The notes under the pieces are model-generated. The model ran no database searches, was not told the DNA's origin, and saw only the letters and a list, made by a program, of their open reading frames with translations. This document shows, piece by piece, positions 38,908 through 51,700 of a DNA stretch of 64,000 nt. The position numbers were made by a program, and so were the translations under genes. Source of the stretch: Sapria himalayana (taxonomy: Eukaryota; Streptophyta; Magnoliopsida; Malpighiales; Rafflesiaceae); the NCBI GenBank assembly GCA_029783825.1, contig JAREIK010003358.1:1-64000 (forward strand), written 5' to 3'. The stretch's first letter is position 1, and each line of letters opens with the position of its first letter.

Positions 38908-40069
38908 AAGATTTTTGTGGTTTTGGGGTCTAGGAGTTTAGTGATTAAAGCGTTTAGGCATTTAGTAGTTTATAAGTTTTTTATAAACAATAAAATAACA
39001 AAAAATTTATTTTTGTTATTTTATCTCATTTTCAAAGATGATAACCTTTAAAAATATAATAATTATTAAATTATTTTTAAATGTAAATATAATATTTAGT
39101 TATAATAATCTTTATAATTATATATCATCTAAATTCAATATAAACAATTTTATTGATAAATATTCTAATAATCATCAAAAAATAAATTAATAATCTATTA
39201 TTAATAAGATAGATATAAATTAAAATTTTATTACAAAACCTAAAATGATTCTAAAACAAAGCAAAATATATCACTATATAATAATTTTTTGTTTTGAATT
39301 TTTTTTCTTTTAAAAAGTTTATCTATATTTTTTTAATGAAAAATAAATATAAAAATTATTTTTGTCTAACTCAATTTATTTTGTAATTTATAATTATATA
39401 AAAATAAACGAATAAATAATTAAAATGAATATATTAAATTATAATGAAAAAAATAATATTGAGATCTATTATTTATTATTTAGGGTATACAAGTTTAAAA
39501 TGATTTTCTATTTAGGGTTTTCGAGATTTTAGGTTTATTGATTTAAGTATTTAGGCATTTAGTGCTTTATAGGATTTATTTAAACAATGAAATAAGAAAA
39601 AAATTATTTTTGTTATTTTTTCACATTTTCAAAGATTATAACATTTGAAAATATAATAATTTAAAAATTTTTTTAAAATGTGAATAAAATATTTAGTAAT
39701 AATTATCATTATAATTATATATAATATAAACTAATTATAAATAATTTTATTGATAGATATGATATCAATTATCAAAAAATAAATTAATAAACTATTATTA
39801 ATATGATAGATATAAATTAAAATATAATTACAAAACCTAAAATGATTCAAAATCAATGTAAAATTTATTACTAAATATTAATTTTTTGTTTATAAATTTT
39901 TACTTCTTTTTATAAAATTATATATTTTTTTTATTAAAAGTAAATTATTAATATTATATTTGTCTGACTAATTATTTATTTTGTAATTAATATTTATATA
40001 AAAAATAAAATATTTAAAATGAATATTTAAAATTATAATGAATACAAATTAAAATGAGATTTAAGATTT

Positions 40070-40074
40070 ATTAT
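40070..40074. repeat. Candidate 5-bp target-site duplication (ATTAT), left
   Basis: ATTAT occurs here and again at 40653-40657, directly outside the TG...CA ends of the LTR. The word is common in this AT-rich DNA, so the match alone is weak support. Confidence 0.55.
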
Positions 40075-40652
40075 TGCTGTATATGTAATTTATTTTTTGA
40101 TAATCTGTTTGTATAACCAAATATTTTATCTTTTTTAATAGTTTCATGTAAGTGCGGGAAAGAAAATATTAAGATGCGGGGGATGCAGTAGTAGCACAAT
40201 AACGTATGTCTCACTGACTAGACAATGGGCCAAAATTGGAGCAGAGCCTGACTCGTCTCATCATCCAACCCGCTCCGGTTAAATGAACCGAGAGAAAAAT
40301 AAACAAAAATGTTTTATAATTTTATTTTCGGGTGGCTATTTTTGGACCCGCGGAACTATTCATCATCTCTCTCTCTCTCTTCTCTATGTGCGATTTAGCA
40401 TGACTATTCTGTGTGCTGCATACTATAAGATATTTCTGTTGCTTTAATCTATAATGCAAAAGCATTTTCTAGTGGATTTAGCTAGTCATACTGAGCGACT
40501 AGCGAACCACATTATTTTCGGTGTTTATTTCTCATTTTTTGATTCTATCATGGATGGTTGCTGAATTGGGATATATATATATATATATTGCTTGTTTTCT
40601 ATTGTGTTTCTATATCTCAATCTAACTACCGTGAAAGCACACTTGCCCAACA
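40075..40652 (+). mobile_element. Solo LTR of an LTR retrotransposon
   Basis: A 578-bp island starts TGCTG and ends CCCAACA, has the TG...CA termini of an LTR, and is bounded on both sides by ATTAT. It lies inside a satellite monomer: the left flank stops in the GAGATTTAAGATTTATTATT region and the right flank resumes at TGGTTTAATGG. It contains a CT-rich run near 40367-40382 and a short AT run near 40571-40589. No coding sequence, primer-binding site or polypurine tract is seen beside it, so the internal region was probably lost by recombination between two LTRs. A truncated inverted homologue lies at 43258. I cannot assign Copia or Gypsy. Confidence 0.72.
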
Positions 40653-41777
40653 ATTATATATGGCATAATGGTTTAATGGATCGATTATTTAGGGGTTTTG
40701 TCGTTTAGGAGTTTAGCAATTTATGTTTTAATGCATTTAGTGGTATATAGGTTTTATTTATATAATAAAAATAATTTTTTTTTGATTTTTTTTAGAATTT
40801 CAAAGGTTATAACCTTTAAAAATAAAATAATTTTTAAAATCTTTTGAAATGTGAATACCATGTATAATTATATTAATCTTATTAATTATATATCATATAA
40901 ATTCAATATAAATAATTTTAATGATAGATATTATAATAATGAACAAAAATTAAATTAATAAACTATTATTAATAATATAAATATTAATTAAAATATATTT
41001 ACATAACACAAAATGATTCAAAATCAAATAAAAATATATTATTAAATAATAATATTTAATTTTTTATTTTTTTCATCTTTTTATAAGCTTATATTTTTTT
41101 ATGATTAAAAATAAATTATATAAATAATATCTCTCACTCGAAATTTATTTGGTAATTAATTTTTTTAAAAAATTTAAAATATAAATAATTAAAATGAATA
41201 TTTAAAATTATAAAAATAGATATAAAAATGAGATTTATTATTTATTAAGTAGTATACAACTGTTATAAGGTTTATGTATTTAGGGGTTTCGGGTTGTATG
41301 AGCTACTGATTTAAGTAAGTAAACATTTAGTGGTCTATATATTTTATTTAAAAAAGAAATAACAAAAAATTTATTTTTTGTATTCTTTCTCGTTTTTTAA
41401 TAATATAACCTCTGAAAATATAATAATTTTAAATTTTTTTTCAAAAGTGAATACAATATTTATTTATAATAATAATGATAATTATATATCATATAAATTC
41501 AATATAAACAATTTTATTGATAAATATTCTAATATTTATCAAAAAATAAATTAAAAATCTATTATGAATAAGATTGATATTACTTAAAATATAATATCAA
41601 AACCTAAAATGATTCAAAAGCAAAAGAAAATATATCACTAAATAAGAATTATTTGTTTTTTAATTTTTATGATTGTTATAAGATTATTTATTTTTTGATG
41701 AAAAATAATTTTTATAAATTATATTTTTAACTCATAATTTATTTTATAATTAATATATATAAATAAATAAATAAATA

Positions 41778-41829
<52 letters not shown>

Positions 41830-43257
41830 ACAATCAAAATGAATTTTTTAAATTATAATGAAAACAAATAAAAATGAGATTTCTTAATTATTATTTAGTG
41901 TATACCGGTTTAAAGAATTATCTATATAGGGGTGTCGGGAAATAGTTTAGTGATTTAAATGCTTAGACATTTACTAGTGTATACGTTTTATTTAAACAAT
42001 AGTATAACAAAGAAAAAATATTTTTTTTTTATTTTTTCACATTTTAAAAGGTTATAACCTTTGAATATATAATAATTTTAAAATTTTTTTCAAAAGTGAA
42101 TATAATATTTAGTTATAATAATAATTATATATATATATCATATAAATTCAATATAAACATTTTTATTGATAAATATTATAATAATGATAAAAAAAATTAT
42201 TTAATAATCTATTATTAATAATTTAGAAATCAATTAAAATATAATTACAAAACCTAAAATGAACAAAAACAAAGCAAAATATATTACTATATAATAATTT
42301 TTTGTTTTTAGTTTTTTTTTCTTTTAATTAGTTTATCTTTATTTTTTTGTTGAAAAATAATTTATATAAATTTTATTTCTATAACTTATACTTAATTTTG
42401 AAATTAATATTTATATAAAAATAAACAAATAAATAATAAAAATGAATATACAAAATTATACTAAAAAAATGAGATTTATTATTTATTATTTATTATTTAG
42501 GGATACCGGTTTAATTTAAATTAGATTTGTCTCACTAATAATTTATTTTGTAATTAATATTTCTATAGAAATAAACTGATAAATAATTAAAATAAAAATT
42601 TAAAATTATACTGAATAAAAATTAAAATGAGATTTAAGATTTATTATTAATGTATACTAGTTTAATGGTTTAAGTATTTACAGGTTTTTTCATTAGGAGT
42701 TTAGTGATTTATGTTTTTACGCTTTTAGTGGTCTATAGGTTTTATATAAAAAAATAAAATAACAAAAAAAATTCTATAATTTGTTATCATTTTCATAGGT
42801 TATAAACTTTTAAAATATAATAATATTTACAATTTTTTGAAATGTGAATACAATATTTAGTTATAATAATATTAATAATTATATATCATATAAATTAAAT
42901 ATTAACAATTTTATTGATAGATAATATAAAAATGATCAAAAATTAAATTAATAAACTATTAATAAAAAGATAGATATTAATTAAAAAATATTTACAAATT
43001 GATTCAAAATTAAAGTAAAATAATTTACTGGATAATAATTTTTAATTTTTAAATTTTTACTTCTTTATAAGCGTATATTTTTTTATTAAAAACAAATAAT
43101 TAAATTATATTTGTCGCACTCATACTTTATTTTGTAATTAATATTTCTATAAAAATAAACTAATAAATAATTAAAATTAATATTTAAAATTATAATAAAT
43201 AGAAATAAAAATTAGATTTATTAATTATTAAGTAGTTTATAGATGTTTAATGGTATA
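40653..43257. repeat. Satellite array, segment 5
   Basis: Palindrome centres near 40809, 41402, 42054 and 42802; types H-like, I, composite and A. The segment ends inside an octamer block where the LTR fragment begins. Confidence 0.9.
41761..41822. repeat. (AAAT)n plus (AT)n microsatellite in a type I monomer
   Basis: About five AAAT/AATA units at 41761-41781 lead into some twenty AT dinucleotides. It is the longest of the AT runs found at this monomer position. Confidence 0.85.
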
Positions 43258-43424
43258 TGTTGGGTAATTACGCTTCCACGGTAGTGAGATTAAGAAACAC
43301 AGAAAACAAACAATATATATCCCAATCCAGCAAGCATCCACGACAAAATCAAAAAAACAAGAAATTAACACCAAAAATAACGTGGTTCATTAGTCACTCA
43401 GTACAACTAGCTACATTTAATAAA
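43258..43424 (-). mobile_element. Truncated, inverted LTR fragment
   Basis: Starts TGTTGGG, the reverse complement of the CCCAACA end of the LTR at 40075-40652. Read on the minus strand it is collinear with about the last 170 bp of that LTR: ACTGAGTGACTAATGAACCAC, GATTGGGATATATATTG and ACTACCGTGGAAG all have counterparts there. Only the 3' end is present. The satellite flanks do not meet: an octamer block and palindrome (about 190 bp) are missing where the fragment sits. The 67-residue ORF at 43257-43460 spans fragment and satellite and is not a gene. Confidence 0.8.
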
Positions 43425-45600
43425 ATTTACAATTTTTTGAAATGTGAATACAATATTTAGTTTTTATAACATTAATAATTATATTTCATATAAATTCAAT
43501 ATAAACAATTTTATTAATAGATAATATAATAATGATCAAAAATTAAATTAATAAACTATTAATAAAAAGATAGATATTGATTAAAAAATATTTACAAAAC
43601 CCAAATTTATTCAAAATTAAAGTAAAAAATTTTACTGGATTATAATTTTTAATTTTTAAATTTCTACTTCTTTTATAAGCGTATATTTTTTTTATTAAAA
43701 ATAAATTAATTAAATTATATTTGTCGCACTCATACATTATTTTATAATAAAATTTTCTATAAAAATAAACTAATATATAATTAAAATGAATATTTAAAAT
43801 TATAATAAATAGAAATAAAAATTAGATTTATTAATTATTAAGTAGTATATAGCTGTTAAATGGTTTATGTATTTAGGAATTATGGGGTATAGGAGTTTAC
43901 TGATTTAACTGTGTATCCATTTAGTGATTTATAGGTTTTATTTAAAAAATAAATAAAAAAATTTATTTTTATTATTTTTTGATATTTTCAAAGGTTATAA
44001 CCTTTAAAAATATTATAATTTTTAATTTTTTTTCAAAAGTGAATAAATATTTATTTATAATAATCATAATAATTATATATCATATAAATTCAATATAACG
44101 ATTTTATTGATAGATATTCTAATAATTATCAAAAAATAAATTAAAAATATATTATGAATAAGATTGATATTACTAAAAATATAATATCAAAACCTAAAAA
44201 GATTCAAAAGCAAAGCAAAATATATTACTTAATATTAATTATTTGTTTTTAAATTTTTATTCTTTTTATAAGCTTATCTAATTTTTGATGAAAAATAATT
44301 TTTATAAATTATATTTTTAACTCATAATTTATTTTATAATTAATATATATATATATAAATAAAAAACAAACCAATCAAAATGAATTTTTTAATTTATAAT
44401 GAAAACATTTAAAAATGACATTTATTCATTATTATGTAGGGTCAACCCGTTTAAACGATTATCTATATAGGGGTATCGGGGTTTTGTAGTTTAGTGATTT
44501 AAGTGTTTAGGCATTTAGTGATTTATAGGTTTTATTTAAACAATGAAATAATAATAAAAAATATGTTTTTTTGTTTTTTCAAATGTTCAAAGCTTATAAT
44601 CTTTGAAAATATAATAATTATAAATTTTTTTTCAAAAGTTAATACAATATTTTTTTAAACTATAATAATTATTATAGTTATAATAATTATTAAATCTATA
44701 TATCATATAAATTAAATATAAAAATTTTTATTGATAAATATTCTAATAATGATCAAAAAATAAATTAATAATTTATTATTAATAAGTTAGATATCAATTA
44801 TAATATAATTACAAAACCTAAAATGATTCAGAAACAAAATAAAATATATTACTATATAATAATTTTTTGTTTTTAATTTTTTTCTTCTTTTAATAAGTTT
44901 ATCTATATTTTTTAGTTGAAAAATAATATATATAAATTATATTTGTCTAACTTATAATTTATTTCGTAATTAATATTTATATAAAAATAAACAAATAAAT
45001 AATTAAAATGAATATTTAAAATTATAATGATAAAAATAAAAATGAGATTTATTTTTTATTATTTAGGATATACCTCTTTAAAAAATTTATCTATTTAGGG
45101 GTTTTGAGATTTAGAAGTTATTTATTTAAGTATTTAGGCATTTAATGGTTTATAGATTTTATTTAAACAATGAAATAATAAAAAATTTATTTTTGATATT
45201 TTTTCAAATTTTCAAATGTCATAACATTTGAAAATATAATAATTTTAATAATTTTTTAAAAATGTGAATACAATATTTAGTTATAATAATTATTATAACT
45301 TTATATAATATAAACTAAATATAAACAATTTTATTGATAATATTATATCAATTATCAAAAAATAAATTAATAAACTATTATTAATATGATAGATAAAAAT
45401 TAAAATATAATTAAAAAAACTAAAATGATTCAAAATCAAAATAAAATTTATTACTAAATAATAATTTTTTTTTAGTTTTTGCAACATTTTATAAGCTAAT
45501 ATTTATTTTTGTTGAAAAATATATTATTTAAATTATATTTGTCACTCATAATTTATTTTGTAATTAATATTTCTATAAATTATTTAAATTATATTTAAGG

Positions 45601-45688
45601 TTTACGAGTTTAAAGATTTAGGTATTTAGGGGATTCGGGGTTTAGGAGTTTAGAGATTTATGTATTTAGTCATTTAATGGTTTAAAAG
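45601..45688 (+). repeat. Octamer block of a satellite monomer (clearest example)
   Basis: Eleven consecutive 8-bp units in strict register: TTTACGAG, TTTAAAGA, TTTAGGTA, TTTAGGGG, ATTCGGGG, TTTAGGAG, TTTAGAGA, TTTATGTA, TTTAGTCA, TTTAATGG, TTTAAAAG. Ten of eleven start TTTA. Every full monomer has such a block just upstream of its palindrome. The units resemble a telomere-type repeat, but with an 8-bp rather than the plant 7-bp period. Confidence 0.9.
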
Positions 45689-48600
45689 TTTTATCTAAAC
45701 AATTATATAACAAAAATTTTTTTTTTGTTATTTTTTCTCATTTTTGAATGTTATAACCTTTGAAATTATAACAATTTTTAAATTTTTTTATATGTGAATA
45801 CTATATTTTGTTATGATAATCATAATAATTATATATCATGTTAATTCAATATAAACAATTATATTGATAGATATTATATTAATGATTGAAAAATAAATTA
45901 ATAAACTATTATTAATAAGATAGATATTTTTTAAAATATATTTGCAAAACGTAAATTTATTCAAAATTAAAGTAAAATATAATAGTAAATAATAATTTTT
46001 TTGATGTTTTGCTTCTTTTTATAAGTTTATATTGTTTGTTATTAAAAGTAAATTATTTAAATTAAATTTGTTTTCCACATAATTTATTTTTAATTTATAA
46101 TTCTATAAACATAAACTAATAAATAATTAAAATCAATATTTAAAATTATAATGAATAAGAATAAAATTGAGTTTTATTATTTATTATTCAGGATATACTA
46201 GTTAAATGGTTTAAGTATTTAGGTGTTTTGGGATTTTGTGATTTAAGTGTTTAGGACTTTAGTGATTTATAATTTTTATTTAAAGAATGAAAAAATAAAA
46301 GAATTAAATTTTTCGATTTTTTTAATTTTTGAAGGTTATAACCTTTGAAAATATAATAATTTTTAATTTTTTTTAAATGTTAATATAATATTTAGTTATA
46401 ATATTCTTAATAATTATATATAATGTAAACTCAATATAAATAATTGTATTAATAGATATTATAATAATGATCAATAAAAAATTAATAAACTATTATTAAT
46501 AAGAATGATATAAATTAAAATATAATTGCAAAAACTAAAATGATTCAAAATCAAAATAAAATATAAGACAAAATAATAAATTTTTGTTTTTAAAATTTTG
46601 CCTCTTTTTATAAGAATATATATTTTTTGATGAAAATTAAATTATTTAAATTATATCTGTCTCACTAATAATTTATTTTGTAATTAATATTTCTATAAAA
46701 ATAAATTGCCAAATAATTAAAATAAAAATTTAAAATTATAGTGAATAAATATTAAAATGAGATTTAAGATTTATAATTAATGTATACCAGTTTAATAGTT
46801 TAAGTATTTAGAGGTTTTGTCGTTAGGAGTTTAGAGATTTATGTTTTTAGGCTTTTAGTGGTTTATAGGTTTTATATAAATAAATAAAATAACAAAAAAA
46901 TTATATATAATTTGTTATCATTTTCATAGTTTATAACCTTTGAAAATATAATAATATTTACAATTTTTTGAAATGTGAATACAATATTTAGTTTTAATAA
47001 TATTAATAATTATATATCTTATAAATTCAAATTAAATAATTTTATTGATAGACAATATAATAATGATCAAAAATTAAATTAATAAACTATTAATAAAAAG
47101 AAAGATATTAATTAAAAAAAATTTACAAAACCCAAATTGTTTCAAAATTAAAGTAAATATATTACTGGATAATAATTTTAAATTTTTAAATTTCTACTTC
47201 TTTTTTAAGCATATATTTTTTTATTAAAAATAAATTAATTAAATTATATTTGTCGCACTCATACTTTATTTTGCAATAAATATTTCTATAAAAATAAACT
47301 AATAAATAATTAAAATGAATATTTAAAATTATAATAAATAGAAATAAAAATTAGATTTATTAATTATTAAGTAGAATATACCGGTTTAATGGTTTATGTA
47401 TTTAGGAATTATGAGGTTTAGGAGTTTTCTGATTTAACTGTGTATGCATTTAGTGGTTTATAGGTTTTATTAAAAAAATAAAACAATAAAAAAGTTATTT
47501 TTATTATTTTTTGATATTTTCAAAGGTTATAATCTTTGAAATATAATAATTTTAAATTTTTTTTAAAATGTGAATACAATATTTAGTTATAATAATCATT
47601 ATATTTATATATCATATAAATTCAATATAAAAAATTTTATTGATAAATATATTAATAATGATCAAAAAATAAATTAATAATCTATTATTAATAAGATAGA
47701 TATCAATTAAAATATAGTTACAAAACCTAAAATGATTCAGAAGAAAAGCAAAATATATTACTATATAACAATTTTTTGTTTTGAAATTTTTTTTTCTTTT
47801 AAAAGTTTATCAATAATTTTTTGATGAAAAATAATTTATAAAAATTATATTTGTCTAACTCAATTTATATTGTGATTAATATTTATATATAAATAAAAAT
47901 ATAAATAATTAAAATGAATAATTAAAATTATAATTAAAAAAATGAGATTTATTATTTATTATTTAGGATTACCAGTTTAATTTAAATTAGATCTGTCTCA
48001 CTAATAATTTATTTTGTAATTAATATTTCAATAAAATAAATTAATAAATAATTAAAATAAAAATTTAAAATTATACTGAATAAAAATTAAAATGAGATTT
48101 ATGATTTATTATTAATGTATACCAGTTTAATGAATTAAGTATTTAGAGGTTTTGTCGTTAGGAGTTTCGCAATTTATGTTTTTAGGCTTTTAGTGGGTTA
48201 TAGGATTTATTTAAATAAATAAAATAACAAAAAAAATTTTTATAGTTTTTTATCATTTTCATAGGTTATAACATTTGAAAATAAAATAATATTTAAAATT
48301 TTTTGAAATTTTAATACAATAATTTGTTATAATAATATTAAAAATTATATATCATTTAAATTTAATATAAATAATTTTATTGATAGATATTATAATAATG
48401 ATCAAAAATTAAATTTATAAACTATTAATATTAAGATAGATATTAATTACAAAATATTTACAAAACCTAAATTGATTCAAAATTAAAGTAACTTATATTA
48501 CATGATAATAATTTTTAATTTTTAAATTTATACTTCTTTTATAAGCGTATATTTTTATTAGATAAATAATATATTATTTAAATTATATTTGTCCCACTCA

Positions 48601-48784
48601 TAATTTATTTTGTAATAAATATTTCTAAATAAATACACTAATAAATAATTAAAATGAATATTTAAAAATATAATAAATAACAATAAAAATTAGATTTATT
48701 AATTATTAAGTACTATTTAGAGGTTTAATGGTTTATGTATTTAGGCATTACGAGGTTTTGGAGTTTACTGATTTAACTTTATAT

Positions 48785-48792
48785 GCATTTAG
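48785..48792. repeat. Target-site duplication of hAT copy 3, left (GCATTTAG)
   Basis: Identical to 52482-52489 on the other side of the element. Eight bases is the diagnostic duplication length of the hAT superfamily. Joining the flanks at one copy restores normal octamer-block text, GCATTTAGTGGTTTATAGG. Confidence 0.95.
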
Positions 48793-51700
48793 TAGGGCTG
48801 CTCACGGGATAGGGAGAGTCGCCACCCTACCCGAAGTCTTGTCCCGAAAGAATCGGGACTGAGAAAAATCCATTGACTTTGACTTTTCCCGTCCCGTTCT
48901 GTCACATATTTTTTCTTTTGGGATGGTTCCGAATATTAAGCAAAATCCATCCCAAAAACCATCCCATCCTAAAAAACTGATACTTTAACTAGGAATATGT
49001 ATATAAAACATGAAGATGCCACCAATTCCACTACTTCCCATCCAATTCCGATGCACCTATTGCTGTTCCGACGAGTTTTAGGCCACCTCATGCCGTTCTA
49101 GCCATGTTTAGTTAGGTCCAGCACTTGTCCATCGCACTTCTGGTTGCCTCCACCATGTCTCAGATGCCACCAGCCTTTTGGTTTGTTTTTCTGATGAGAA
49201 TTGAATGATTAATTATTATTATTATGTGTTTTTGTCAGTTTTGTAGAGTATTGGTTGTGGTGTTGTGGTTGGGCTGAATGAGTGGGCTGAATGTGTTATA
49301 ATCAATTTTGTAGAGCTTACTTGTTTGAAATATTTATATGTATTTATGCTTAACATATCATATTAATTAATGACAATGCAATTGGCACAATCCAGCAATA
49401 AACCAAAAATACAATAAATTGAAGATGATCACATCTCAAATGATCAAAGTACTTGTAAATCCAATTATCATTCTTTCACGAACCCTCCTATTGTTACGGT
49501 AGGTTCTTCGATTCCAATTGTAAAAGAAAGTCAAGGTACATCTGAACCTCAAGCTCATAAAAAGTATAAGTCTATTGTTTGGGAAACTTATGAGATATTA
49601 GTTGATTCAGAGGGAAATGAAACTGGTAGGGAAGCTTGTATATCAGGTAGGAAAGAATTTTTGGCAAAAAGTGATCAAGGTACTTCGGGTTTATGGAAAT
49701 ACTTGAAAGAGACTTGTAGGAAATTTCCACACAAAAAAGAATTAATAGAAGCTCACAAAGGTAAAGACAAGTCACAATCTTTGTTGAGTTTCACTAAAAT
49801 TACTAGTTCAGAGGATAACAAATTAACTTGTTGGCAATTTGATCAACAACTTGTTAGAGAGGCTTTGGTGAAAATGATCATAAAAGGTGAATTGCCTTTT
49901 TTTGTTGAGAGGGATGAGTTTAAGGAGTTTTGTGAAGTTAGTGTGCCTCAATTTAGAATTCCATCTAGGCACTCTACACTGAGGGATAGTTTTTCTTTGT
50001 TTGTGAAGGAAAAGAAGAAATTATTTGATATCATATCATCTCATTGTTGTAGAGTTTCATTGACTACCGACACTTGGACTAGCATTCAAAATTTATCTTA
50101 TGTATGTTTGACTGTTCATTTCATTGATTCTTAATGGAATATGCATAAAAGGCTTTTAAAATTTTGTGTAATTAAAAGTGATTCTAGAGTTAATATTAGA
50201 AATGCTATTGAGTTTTGCATTAATGAATGGGGTTTAAGAAAGTTGATGTTCATTACTGTTGACAATGCATCAAATAATGATGTTGCAGTTGAACAATTGA
50301 AAAAAAGGCTTGTGAAGAAAAGTGGTGTACCTTTATAGAGGCGAGAATTTTCATATGAGATGTTGTGATCATATCCTAAACTTAATTGTCAGAGAAGGCA
50401 TTGCAGTAGTTGAGGGTGGTATTCAAAAAATTAGAGGTGTGGTGAAATATGTGAGGAGCAGTCCTAAAAGATTAGATATGTTTAAGTTATGTGTTGAAGA
50501 AGCAAACTTGACATATGGATCTTCATTGCAATTAGATTGTCCTACAAAATAGAATTCAACTTATTTGAAGATACAAACTGATATAACATATCAAAAAGAA
50601 TTTGATATGTTGGAGGACAAAGACAAAAGGTTTTTGAAGGAGTTTAATTCAAAAGTTCCAACTAAGAGAGATTGAATAAACGCCAAAATTTTGGCTCGTT
50701 TCTTGAAAACTTTTTATGAGGTAACTTGTAAATTTTCTGGCTCATAATATTCTATCTCTAGTGTTTATTTTCCTAAGATAATTAGAATTTTTTAAAAAAT
50801 TGAGCTTTGTGAAAATAGTAGAGATACAATATTGTCTGAAATGGGTATGAAAATGAGGCATAAATTCAACAAATATTGGAGTTCTCTTCAGTCAACAAAT
50901 ATTATGCTTTTTGTAGCAGTAGTGTTGAATCCTAGATATAAGCTCAAATATCTCAAGTTTAAGTACACTTAGCATTATGGAGAGGAATTAGCTAAAAATT
51001 TGGTGAAAAATGTTATAAATGCTTTAAATGAGATGATGGATGATTATAAAGATATAAATGAAGATGAATCAAAATAAGATGTTTTCTCTTCTACTGTGTT
51101 GAAGAAAAATGATGATTTCTTTATTGGTAGTGATACTTATGTTGATGATTATTTTTTTTGAATTGGAGAAAGAACAAGAAGTTGCAGCATTGGAAAAGTT
51201 GGATAGGTACTTGGAAGACAAACTTGAAAAAAATAGAATTGATTTTGATCTTTTAAACTGGTGGAAGGTAAATGAGGTTAGGTATCCTTATTTGGCAAAT
51301 GAAGCAAAAAATGTATTTGCTATCCAAGCATCTACTGTGGCCTATGAATTTACATTTAGCACTAGGGGGAGAACTTTGGATAAATTTAGGAGTTCTTTAA
51401 CACCTATTACAGCCGAAGTTCTCATATGTCTACAAGATTGGTTGAAAAGCTCAAACAAACCTATTGAAATTGAAGAATTAGTTCAAGTCCTTGATGATAA
51501 TAAATCAGGTTAGTATACAAATCTTGTAAATTTTAATTTCATTTTTACTTTTTTTATTCATTCAATTTAATAAAAATATGGTTCAGTTACAATTTTCAAA
51601 GGGGTCACAAGATCCAAATATTCTTCCAAATATAGTTGGCCAACTAAATATGGAATGTGTGTATTAAATTTTATAAGAAATATTTTGTTTTTTTATTACT

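Larger units (their letters stand above)
37947..40074. repeat. Satellite array, segment 4, with a short fold-back monomer
   Basis: Palindrome centres near 38060, 38651, 39041 and 39638. The 390-bp spacing between 38651 and 39041 marks a short monomer that lacks its usual 3' body and carries an inverted scrap of the octamer block. The same structure recurs at 60349-60731, so this stretch and 59646-61400 are copies of one another. Confidence 0.9.
43425..48792. repeat. Satellite array, segment 6
   Basis: Palindrome centres near 43996, 44596, 45221, 45753, 46338, 46933, 47529 and 48268. The order reads I-J-C-D-E-A-B-A and then hAT copy 3, matching the C-D-E-A-B-A order before hAT copy 2. The last monomer carries variants (TTAGATAAATAATATATTAT, GTCCCACTC, AAATACACTAATAA) that also mark the monomers just left of hAT copies 1 and 2. 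Confidence 0.93.

Noticed and set aside
40075..40652. Host gene promoter or exon in the GC-richer island
   Set aside because: It has LTR-like ends, a possible 5-bp target duplication and a second truncated copy, and no open frame.
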